Assembly: GCA_021815935.1 (NCBI GenBank)
Contig: JAKAZH010000097.1
Coordinates: 644 to 6,866 of the forward strand
Direction: 5' to 3'
Origin: Actinomycetes bacterium
Lineage (GTDB): Bacteria; Actinomycetota; Acidimicrobiia; Acidimicrobiales; Palsa-688
DNA length: 6,223 nt
Position 1 is the stretch's first letter; the number at the start of each line of letters is the position of its first letter. Below are positions 1 through 6,097 of the stretch, piece by piece. Under the pieces are notes generated by a model. That model saw nothing but the letters and a program-made list of their open reading frames with translations. It made no database searches and was not told the DNA's origin. Made by a program: the position numbers and the translations under genes.

Positions 1-286
1 TCGACGATGCACCTGCCGGTCATCCTGTTCCCCTCATTCTTGTGACTACCACGGTGGCGACTCTGAGACGAGAGCCGAGCACAGTGCCTGACGTACGGAT
101 TACGCTCCTCCCCCTTCAGATCCCGCTCTGCGGGCGCAGCCGCGTCGACATTCATATCGAATTGGGGACCACTGTACCTCAGAGAGGCTGTCCGGGCAAG
201 CCCCCCCGAGTTGATGGGATGCAGGAGCGCAGCGCTGGCTCCTGCGTGACGGGCCCGGATGGTGCGATCGGCCTGAACGCCGATTC
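1..286. other. Left intergenic stretch, no convincing gene
   Basis: I see no supportable gene here. The first frame ends at a stop at 43-45, so bases 1-45 could be the last codons of a gene entering from the left, but the peptide is too short to recognise. A frame that stays open from 42 to 362 on the + strand gives a low-complexity, Arg/Pro-rich peptide without a recognisable motif. It also overlaps the better supported ORF at 301 in another frame, so I treat it as chance. The structured elements are a small hairpin (CCCGC/GCGGG, 122-134) and the strong palindrome listed separately. The stretch may be the upstream region of the 301-471 gene or the remains of an older insertion. Confidence 0.5.
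221..245. repeat. Perfect 8-bp inverted repeat with palindromic core
   Basis: The arms GCAGGAGC (221-228) and GCTCCTGC (238-245) are perfect reverse complements. The 9 bases between them contain a second palindrome, CAGCGCTG (230-237), offset by half a base from the outer axis. It lies 42 bases upstream of the ribosome binding site of the zinc-ribbon ORF. It has no following T-run, so it is not an obvious terminator. It could be an operator, an RNA hairpin in the leader, or part of an old element end. Confidence 0.55.
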
Positions 287-294
287 GAGGAGGA
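287..294 (+). promoter_or_regulatory. Strong Shine-Dalgarno for the 301 GTG start
   Basis: GAGGAGGA lies six bases before the GTG at 301, near-ideal complementarity and spacing to the 16S anti-Shine-Dalgarno. It decides the start of the short ORF and is the best ribosome binding site I see in the window. Confidence 0.75.
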
Positions 295-300
295 CCTGTC

Positions 301-471
301 GTGTTGGTCGAGACCGTGAGTGTCGTCTACGAGTGCCCGGGCTGCGAGGAGCGGCTGAGTGAGCGCCGGTGCCCGGATTGCAACGTGTTCTGCCGGTGGC
401 TGGGGCCGGGGGGCGCTTGCGCGGGCTGCGGTGAGGTCTTGTTGGTGGCCGAGCTTGAAAGCGACTGGTGA
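301..471 (+). CDS. Small cysteine-rich zinc-ribbon protein
   Basis: A 56-residue protein starting at GTG. It has seven cysteines: CPGC at residues 12-15, CPDC at 24-27, C31, and CAGC at 40-43. The pattern C-x2-C-x8-C-x2-C-x3-C-x8-C-x2-C fits one or two zinc knuckles of zinc-ribbon or rubredoxin type. There is no signal peptide or membrane segment, so it is probably cytoplasmic. Between the second and third pairs is a stretch reading FCRWLGPGGAC. From memory, similar short 'YECPGCEER' proteins occur beside insertion sequences in actinobacteria, and here the neighbour is an IS110 remnant. A role in binding nucleic acid or regulating a neighbouring element is inference. The ORF is intact and starts from an excellent ribosome binding site, so it is very likely expressed despite its size. 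Function unknown. Confidence 0.72.
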   Translation: MLVETVSVVYECPGCEERLSERRCPDCNVFCRWLGPGGACAGCGEVLLVAELESDW

Positions 472-557
472 GCGGGGCCTCCGTTCGCCGTGAGGGACCG
501 AGCAAGACAACACTCGGGGTTTCCACACCCAAATCCTCACGACGAAAGAAGGTTCCC

Positions 558-839
558 GTGGAAACCAAGCCACAATACGTCGGTATCGACCTGCACCGCC
601 GGCGCAGCGTGATCGTACGCAAGGACGCGGCTGGCGAGACCCTCGAGACGGTCCAGATCGTCAACGACCCGCTCGCCCTGGCCGAGGTGGTATCCCGGGC
701 CGGCGACACCCCCGAGGTAGTCCTCGAGGCGTGCTACGGCTGGTACTGGGCCGCCGACGTGCTCGCCGAGTGCGGGGCGAGGGTGCATCTGGCCCACCCG
801 TTGGGCAACCACTGGGGGAATCGGCGGGTGAAGAGCGAC
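558..839 (+). pseudogene. IS110-family transposase, N-terminal fragment (DEDD domain)
   Basis: From GTG 558, preceded by a modest AGAAGG, the frame encodes the start of an IS110-type DEDD transposase. It has YVGIDLHRRRSVIV (first Asp, residues about 8-20), then VVLEACYGWYW (Glu) near 54-64, then HPLGNHWGNRRVKSD ending with the third acidic residue. The family normally continues with a fourth Asp (D-x-x-D), a coiled linker and the C-terminal domain holding the catalytic serine. Here the match stops at 839, and the frame runs on as unrelated sequence to a stop at 948-950, overlapping the next gene. A start at ATG 468 in the same frame is possible but would add about 30 unconserved residues and overlap the previous stop. 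IS110 enzymes act with a structured bridge RNA; this fragment lacks the serine domain and cannot be active. Its subgroup differs from the IS110 copy at the right of the window. Confidence 0.8.
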
Positions 840-916
840 CTGTTAACCGAACTACTGGAGCCCGCGGGCTCTGCTCATGGCCTGATCCGCGATCCGGGCC
901 ACTACGTTGCCGGCCC

Positions 917-2161
917 GTGCCCAACGAGGACGACGACTCGACTGACCTGACCCAACTCGCGTTGGCCCACGTGGGCTCGCTCGAATCGACGGGCAATTCC
1001 TTCCAGCCTTACCGTCTCCTCGACGCGGCCGGGGCGGCGATCCCGGCTGTCGATGCCTACTTCGCGGAGCTCGTTGCGTGCGGCCGGCCAGCAACGACGC
1101 AGCGCTCCTACGGCATGGATCTGCTGCGGTGGTTCCGGTTCCTGGCCGCCACCGGCGTCGACTGGGAGAAGGCGAGCAGGGTCGAGGCACGGGACTTCTG
1201 CCGCTTTTTGCAGGCGACACCGAAGCCTTCCCGTCCGCATTGGCGCCGGCCGCAGGACCCACCGGTGCGTCAGGCTTCCTCGGCGCCGAACGCGTTGACT
1301 GGCAAGCGTCCGCCGGGACGGCTCTATGCGCCCTCGACGGTTGCGCACGCGGAGAGCGTGCTGCGCGCCTTTTACGACTTCCATCTCGAGGTCGGCACAG
1401 GCCCGATGGTCAACCCCTTCCCTCTCGTGCGCGGCGCGGCCCGTGGACGTATCGACGCGCACCACAATCCCATCGAGCCCTTCGCCGGAACGCGCCGCGG
1501 CCGCTACCGCCCGAAGCTCACCGAACGCGCGCCGCGGGTGATCCCCGATGAGGCCTTCGACCATCTGTTCGCCAAGCTGTGCTCGCACCGCGATCGGGCG
1601 CTGGTTGCGTTCTACGTCTCTTCGGGCGTGCGCGCCTCGGAGCTGCTCGCTGCGACGGTCGGCGATGCCGATCCCGGACAGCAGCTCGTCACCGTCATCC
1701 GCAAGGGCACTCGCGCCCTCCAGCAGGTGCCGGCGTCGCCCGACGCGTTTGTCTGGCTCCGCCTCTACCAGGCCGAGACCCTCGCCGAGGTGCCGGCTGG
1801 TCGCGACCAGCCGCTGTGGTGGACGCGGCGGCGCCCCTACCGTCGCCTCACCTACGACGCGGCCCGGGCGATGTTCAACCGGGCGAACGCCGCCTTGGGA
1901 GCGAACTGGTCGCTGCACGATCTTCGCCACACCGCCGCCTACCGGATGGCCCGGGATCCGAGCGTCCCGCTGACCGACATCCAGTGGGTGCTGGGCCACG
2001 CTCACCTTTCGACGACCGAGCGCTACTTGAACTCCCAGCTCGGCGACGTCGTCGAGACGATGCTCGCCTTCTACGCGAAGGGACCCGAGCTGCCCGCTGT
2101 CCCGGCAGCCGGCTACCGTCAAGAGAGCCTCGATGCGATCTTTGGCGAGGCCGCGAAGTGA
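917..2161 (+). CDS. Tyrosine recombinase, Tn554 TnpA-like
   Basis: A 414-residue site-specific recombinase of the tyrosine (integrase) superfamily, which cuts and rejoins DNA through a phosphotyrosine intermediate. An N-terminal SAM-like core-binding domain spans about residues 42-160 (GRPATTQRSY, DLLRWFRFL, TVAHAESVLRAFYDFH). The catalytic domain spans about 205-385. All active-site residues are present: R239 in SSGVRASEL, K263 in IRKGTRAL, H334 and R337 in LHDLRHTAAYRM, H361 in VLGH, and the nucleophile Y370 in STTERYLN, nine residues after H361 as is canonical. Size and motif wording match the first recombinase of actinobacterial Tn554-like TnpABC loci. The start is uncertain. GTG 917 is chosen because conservation begins soon after it, but no Shine-Dalgarno precedes it, and GTG 970 or TTG 961 would also fit. 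The IS110 fragment ends about 80 bases upstream, so the native leader may have been replaced. The stop overlaps the next start (GTGA, 2158-2161). Confidence 0.86.
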   Translation: MPNEDDDSTDLTQLALAHVGSLESTGNSFQPYRLLDAAGAAIPAVDAYFAELVACGRPATTQRSYGMDLLRWFRFLAATGVDWEKASRVEARDFCRFLQATPKPSRPHWRRPQDPPVRQASSAPNALTGKRPPGRLYAPSTVAHAESVLRAFYDFHLEVGTGPMVNPFPLVRGAARGRIDAHHNPIEPFAGTRRGRYRPKLTERAPRVIPDEAFDHLFAKLCSHRDRALVAFYVSSGVRASELLAATVGDADPGQQLVTVIRKGTRALQQVPASPDAFVWLRLYQAETLAEVPAGRDQPLWWTRRRPYRRLTYDAARAMFNRANAALGANWSLHDLRHTAAYRMARDPSVPLTDIQWVLGHAHLSTTERYLNSQLGDVVETMLAFYAKGPELPAVPAAGYRQESLDAIFGEAAK

Positions 2162-3252
2162 CCGGGACCAAGGTGGCCGACACTGTGGCGGAGCCGTCGG
2201 CACCGGCGGGCCGATCCGAGCTCCTCGTCCGCTTCGCGCCGCGCCCGGCCCAAAGCTCGTGGCCAGAAACGGCAGCCCCCCGCACGACGATGGTGCACCG
2301 TGTTCTCTCATCGCCATTCGCGCTCGAGAACCGCCTCAGCCAGCAGCAGGGCCGACGTCCCGGCGTCTTGGCCGTCGTCGCCTGGTTGCAGGCCCGGTCC
2401 GGTGAGACCTGGCAGGAGCGATGGCTGGCCAGTGGGGCGGAGAGCGCGGCGGACTGGCGGAGCCTCGTCGACCCCTCGCACGGCCGAGCCACACCGAGCG
2501 TCACCCGGCCGCTCGGACATCTCGCTCCGGGCCTTTTGGTCATGATCTGCGGGGACGTGATCCGACCGAGCTTGCCGTTCCTGCTCGCCTCGGCGGGGAC
2601 GCGTCGCAACCTCGCGCCCGAGATGGCACGGGCCCGTGACCCGGAGGGATTCGCCGCGCTCGTCGGTTCCGTCGACGCCGCCGACGTCGGGCTCCAGGCC
2701 GGGCAACAGGCGTTGACGCGCGTCGCTTGCATCCTCGCGGCGAAAGGCGGTCTCGTCGCCGACATCACCGTCGGGGACTGCGTCGAGGTCTTGGAGCTCG
2801 CCCGCCAGATGCGCGGCGAGACCGAGGGGCGCGCCGGAAGCCCGCTGTTCTACCAGCTGCTGCGTGACACTGGCGTGCTCGGCGACGACGCCCCGGCGAC
2901 GCTGCGGGTCTTCGCCGGTCGCGGCCGGCCTGGTCCGGCGCAGCTCATCGACCGTTACCGGATCGCGTGCCGGCCGGTGCGCGACGTACTCGTCGACTAC
3001 CTCGCCGAGCGCCAGACGTCCGCCGACTTCTCCTCGCTGCAGCGCCTCGCCTACCTGCTCGGCAAGTTGTTCTGGGCCGAGCTCGAAGCGCATCATCCGC
3101 GCATCGACTCGCTGAAGCTTCCACGGGAGGTCGCGGCCGCGTGGAAGGAGCGGGTGATGACCAAGACGAGAGGAGGGCAAAAATCCGTCCGCCTCGACGG
3201 CCGAAACGTCCTCTCCGCTGTGCGCGCCTTCTACCTCGATCTCGCCGAGTGA
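2158..3252 (+). pseudogene. Tn554 TnpB-like tyrosine recombinase, N-terminal half (ends at premature UGA)
   Basis: The GTG at 2158 overlaps the stop of the preceding recombinase, so translation is probably coupled. It opens a 364-codon frame ending at TGA 3250-3252. The first 260 residues are the poorly conserved N-terminal extension typical of long TnpB-type recombinases. Residues about 262-364 form a helical core-binding domain (QLIDRYRI, LQRLAYLLGKLFW, NVLSAVRAFYLDLAE). There is no catalytic residue in this half. The frame continues unbroken after the TGA through AEDDPPRWGPF and on to 4626. In related proteins as I remember them, the matching position reads DLAxWAxxDPxRWGPW, so the TGA replaces a Trp codon (TGG to TGA, one transition). 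Without readthrough, the product would be a DNA-binding half-protein that might interfere with the TnpA-like partner. I treat it as half of a nonsense-split gene rather than a separate gene. Confidence 0.8.
3250..3252 (+). other. In-frame UGA at an expected Trp position
   Basis: TGA is codon 365 of an otherwise continuous 2158-4626 frame. The 34 codons between it and the first downstream ATG (3355) read as normal TnpB-like protein (WGPFAFRSPV, SHKKDRLRRKSR). This shows the interruption is one codon and not a gene boundary. A sequencing error, a true nonsense mutation, or UGA readthrough are all compatible with the bases. Confidence 0.8.
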
Positions 3253-3354
3253 GCCGAGGACGACCCGCCACGATGGGGACCCTTCGCCTTCCGCTCCCCG
3301 GTCAGCGCGAACGACGTCAGCCACAAGAAGGACCGTCTGCGACGCAAGTCGCGG

Positions 3355-4626
3355 ATGGATCAGCGCACGAGGGAACGCCTCCCGGTGTTGCCGACCCTCG
3401 TCCGCTTCGTCGAGGGCGAACGGCACCGGACTGCCGACCTGCTCGCTGCTGCCCAGGCGACCACACCAGGCGAGCTGTTCGTCGCGGCGGGTGAGACACT
3501 GCGCCGGCCGGTGCTGCGCACGGCCACGACCGGGCGCGTCTGGGCCGAAGAGCCTGAAAATGGGCGCCGGCGCGACGTCACCTTCGACGAGCACCGGGCC
3601 TTTTGGACCTGGGCGATGGTCGAAGTGCTCCGCCACACTGGGATCCGCATCGAGGAGCTCACCGAGCTCTCTCACCACAGCCTCATCCAATATCGCCTTC
3701 CGGCGAGCGGCGAGCTCATCCCGCTGTTGCAGATCGCCCCTTCGAAGACCGACACCGAGCGTCTTCTCGTCGTCTCCCCCGAGCTCGCCGACGTGCTCGC
3801 GACGATCGTCGGGCGAGTCCGCGACGACGAGGGGCGCGTCCCGCTCGTCGTCTCCCACGACAAGAACGAACGCGTCTACAACGCGCCGATGCCACTGCTG
3901 TTCCAGTGTCGACGCCGCCTCGAGGACCATCCGGTGTCAGAGACGGCGCTGCGGGGATACCTCGATCACGCGCTCGCAAAGATCGGGGTCATCGGGCCCG
4001 ACGGCCGGACGCTGCGCTATACCTTCCACGACTTCCGCCGGATGTTCATCACCGACGCGATCCTGCACGGGATGCCCCCCCACATCGCGCAGCTCGTCGC
4101 CGGGCACCGCGACATCAACACCACGATGGGCTACAAGGCCGTCTATCCCGAGGAGGTGATCAGCGGCCACCGTGCCTTCATCAACCGCCGGCGGGCGTTG
4201 CGGCCCGCCGAGGAATATCGGGTGCCGACCGACGAGGAGTGGGAGGAGTTCCTTGGGCATTTCTCCCGGCGCAAGGTCGCCCTCGGCGAGTGCGGCCGCT
4301 CCTACGCGACGCCGTGCATCCACGAGCACAGCTGTCTGCGCTGCCCGCTGCTGCGCCCCGACCCCGTCGAGCGGTCACGGCTGGCCGAGATCCGCGACAA
4401 CCTCCTCGAGCGGATCAACGAGGCCGAGTCCAACGGCTGGCTCGGCGAGGCCGAGGGCCTACGCGTGAGCCTCGACGGTGCGCGCCAGAAACTCGCCCAA
4501 ATGGACCTCATCGCCGAGCGGCGCACCAGCTCTGGGTTTGTCAACCTCGGCATGCCCACCTTCTCCCAAGCCGCCAGTCGAACAACAACGACAACCGTCA
4601 GCTCCCACGCAGCCGGAGCTCAATGA
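3355..4626 (+). pseudogene. Tn554 TnpB-like tyrosine recombinase, catalytic C-terminal half
   Basis: This is the same frame as the preceding half. ATG 3355 is the first possible start after the premature stop, but it has no Shine-Dalgarno at useful spacing and MDQRTRERLP looks like an internal family motif. The catalytic domain is complete. Counted from ATG 3355: R98 in HTGIRIEEL, K131 in APSKTDTERLL, H225 and R228 in FHDFRRMFITD, H251 in VAGHRDINTT, and nucleophile Y260 in MGYKAVYP, nine residues after H251. A C-terminal region has a cysteine/histidine cluster (C313, C321, H323, H325, C327, C330), probably zinc-binding, then a Glu/Arg-rich helical segment (about 337-390) and a Thr/Ser-rich tail. 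Joined with the N-terminal half, the protein would have about 822 positions, the usual size class of this long recombinase. The stop overlaps the next start (ATGA, 4623-4626). If expressed alone from 3355 it would lack its core-binding domain and probably not work. Confidence 0.82.
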
Positions 4627-4730
4627 CGGCGACAGCAGAACCACGCGTGCGGACCGATGCCGAAGCGGAGTGCGGGGCCGAGCCACCTCAGCGATCGTTG
4701 ATCACCGCATCGGTCATCAACCCCGGTTGA
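4623..4730 (+). pseudogene. Truncated TnpC / DUF6262-like third gene
   Basis: A 35-codon frame begins at ATG 4623, overlapping the recombinase stop as ATGA. Its first 15 residues end in PRVRTDAEA, the opening I associate with the small third protein (DUF6262 or TnpC-like) that follows these recombinase pairs and is normally roughly 100-130 residues with a helix-turn-helix. After codon 15, near 4667, the sequence becomes unrelated, and the frame stops at 4728-4730 inside the GTTGATSACC repeat cluster. In Tn554, TnpC influences the efficiency and orientation of transposition. This remnant lacks the body of the protein and is unlikely to work. Identification rests on a short N-terminal match plus its position. 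Confidence 0.5.
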
Positions 4731-4735
4731 TGACC
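4697..4735. repeat. Three alternating copies of GTTGATSACC
   Basis: GTTGATCACC (4697-4706) is followed by an inverted copy GGTCATCAAC (4712-4721) and a direct copy GTTGATGACC (4726-4735). Copies two and three form a perfect 11-bp inverted repeat (4712-4722 with 4725-4735) separated by only CC. Copies one and two form an imperfect palindrome with a 5-base centre. The third copy covers the TGATG stop/start junction. Paired half-sites suit either the operator of a dimeric HTH protein, and one is encoded just downstream, or the core site of a tyrosine recombinase. The RNA could also fold over the start codon. Confidence 0.65.
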
Positions 4736-4966
4736 ATGACTGCCCGTCGACCGCTGGAACGGATCGCCTCGCTCACCGCCCGCGTCGCTGCCCTCGAAGC
4801 TGACCGCCAGACCGCCATCGCCCGAGCCGTCACCGCCGGGGCCACGTGGGCCGAGATCGGCGCAGCGGCAGGCGTGAGCGCCCAGGCCGCCCACAAGCGC
4901 TACCGGTGGCTCCGACACTCCACCATCACCGGCGAGACCTGGCACGAGCCGCCCCTGGCCCGCTGA
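4730..4966 (+). CDS. Small helix-turn-helix protein
   Basis: A 78-residue protein whose ATG (4730) overlaps the previous stop as TGATG; ATG 4736 is an alternative start two codons in. Residues about 8-35 form a heptad-like helix (LERIASLTARVAALEADR), a possible short coiled coil for dimerisation. Residues 39-58 (TWAEIGAAAGVSAQAAHKRY) are a clear helix-turn-helix of the kind seen in small actinobacterial regulators and in sigma factor region 4. There is no membrane or signal segment. It occupies the place where the third transposition gene would continue, but I see no similarity to that gene beyond being an HTH protein. It may have arrived by recombination. It could regulate the operon through the repeat cluster over its own start. 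Target and partner are unknown; no separate Shine-Dalgarno is visible, so translational coupling is likely. Confidence 0.6.
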   Translation: MTMTARRPLERIASLTARVAALEADRQTAIARAVTAGATWAEIGAAAGVSAQAAHKRYRWLRHSTITGETWHEPPLAR

Positions 4967-5048
4967 AACATCCATGATCCGAGCAGCCAACCGCTTCCAC
5001 CGTCGCCCATGTTGAGGCACAACCGAATCGATCTCCATCAAACCCAAG
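4967..5048. other. Junction between HTH ORF and IS110 fragment
   Basis: These 82 bases contain no gene I can support. In the frame of the following transposase fragment there is a stop at 5013-5015, and residues between it and 5049 do not resemble an IS110 N-terminus. The break between unrelated DNA and the IS110 copy therefore lies in or just after this stretch. I see no terminator or clear inverted repeat here. Confidence 0.4.
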
Positions 5049-6015
5049 GTGCGTCACATCGCTCAGTTCGGAGAAGACCTCAACGACGCCGAGTGGCTCG
5101 CGGATGTCGCCGCGCACGGGATGATCCGGCCCAGCCTGATCCCGCCGCCGCCGCTGCGGGCGCTGCGCGACCTGACCTGCTACCGGCGCACCCAGGTCGA
5201 CGAGCGCGGCCGGGAGATCCAGCGTCTCGAGAAGGTCCTCCAAGACGCCCCGTCTCAAGTTGACGTCGGTGGCCTCCGAAGTGTGGTCGAAATCGTCGTT
5301 GGCGATGCTCGAAGCGCTCATCGCCGGCCAGCGCGACCCCGCCACGCTGGCCGGTCTCGCCCAGTCCACGATGCGCCCGAAGATCCCAGCGCTCATCGAC
5401 GCGCTCGACGGCCGCTTCGACACCCACCACGCCATCGTCGCCCGACACGTCATCGACCACATCAAGTTCCTCGACGACACCATCGCGAAGCTGTCCTTCG
5501 AGATCGCGGCCCGCTGCGAACCGTTCGCCGCCACCATCACGCTGTTGTGCACCATCCCGGGGATCAAGCAGAACACCGCCGAGGTGTTCATCGCCGAGAC
5601 CGGCGGGGACATGAGCCGCTTCCCGACCGCCGGCCACCTCGCCGCATGGGCCGGGCTCGCCCCCGCCAGCCACGAGTCTGCCGGCAAACGACGGCCCGCC
5701 GGCACCCGCCAAGGAGCACGCTGGCTACGCCGAGCGCTCGTGCAGTCCGCATGGGCGGCGTCGCGAACCAACAACAGCTACCTCGGCGCGCAATACCGGC
5801 GCCTCGCCCGGCGCCAAGGGCCGCAGAAAGCAAACATCGCCGTCGCTCACAGCATCATCATCGCCGCATGGACCATCCTCACCAGCGGTGCCGTGTACTC
5901 CGACCTCGGGGCCGACTGGTTCGACAGGCGCAACGACCACACCGCCGAGACACGCCGCCTCGTGGCCCGCCTTGAAAACCTCGGCCACACCGTCACCATC
6001 ACCCCCGCCGCCTAA
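5049..6015 (+). pseudogene. IS110-family transposase, 5'-truncated and frameshifted
   Basis: The first frame (5049 to about 5249) encodes DLNDAEWLADVAAHG, IRPSLIPPPPLRALRDLTCYRR and a coiled linker ending EKVLQDA. This is the distal DEDD domain with its D-x-x-D motif. The match then moves to the frame of TTG 5260 (TSVASEVW, AMLEALIAG) and runs to the TAA at 6013-6015. Seven bases (5250-5256) stand where six are expected, so a +1 insertion explains the shift. The second part holds the C-terminal Transposase_20-type domain: CTIPGI, AGHLAAWAGLAP, and HESAGKRR with the catalytic serine (codon 5677-5679), then SAWAASRTNNSYL and DLGADWFDRR near the end. The first roughly 110 residues, with the first Asp and the Glu of DEDD, are missing. 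Wording is of the IS116/IS902-like subgroup, unlike the left fragment. The gene cannot make an active enzyme. Confidence 0.83.
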
Positions 6016-6027
6016 CCGCCAACCATG

Positions 6028-6062
6028 TGGGGGCTTACGCCCCCAGCGGGGCTGCGCCCCGC
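6028..6062. terminator. Tandem GC hairpins after the IS110 fragment
   Basis: Two adjacent stem-loops: TGGGGGC/GCCCCCA with loop TTAC (6028-6045), and GCGGGGC/GCCCCGC with loop TGC (6046-6062). They begin 13 bases after the IS110 stop and lie between that + strand gene and the end of a minus-strand transposase gene. This is the usual place for a bidirectional terminator. Neither is followed by a U-run, as is common in high-GC actinobacteria. They could instead belong to the right end of the IS110 element. Confidence 0.5.
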
Positions 6063-6097
6063 ACCCCACTCCCGCGCGCCCACCCTCCCGCCGTCCT

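Noticed and set aside
42..362. 106-codon + strand open frame
   Set aside because: It overlaps the better supported zinc-ribbon ORF in another frame and shows no motif.
472..557. Bridge RNA in the left end of the left IS110 copy
   Set aside because: Only 86 bases separate the intact zinc-ribbon gene from the transposase start, too short for the usual left-end bridge RNA, and I could not see a convincing internal-loop structure.
1579..2157. Possible upstream extension of the second recombinase
   Set aside because: The frame is open but lies inside the first recombinase, reads as Arg/Ala/Pro-rich noise, and the overlapping GTG at 2158 gives a natural start.
902..2317. Long minus-strand open frame (471 codons)
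   Set aside because: It is antisense to the TnpA-like recombinase, has no recognisable motif, and arises from codon bias in high-GC DNA.
2308..3930. Long minus-strand open frame (540 codons)
   Set aside because: It is antisense to both halves of the TnpB-like recombinase and repetitive in Arg, Gly, Asp and Val, with no domain. It is a GC shadow.
5244..5262. Programmed frameshift in the right IS110 gene
   Set aside because: A +1 shift would be needed, no classical slippery site or stop-codon pause is present, and IS110 enzymes are normally made from a single frame. A mutation is simpler.
5049..5975. Continuous 308-codon frame through the right IS110 fragment
   Set aside because: Only the part up to about 5249 resembles a transposase. 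The remainder is Arg/His/Pro-rich out-of-frame translation of the Transposase_20-type domain.
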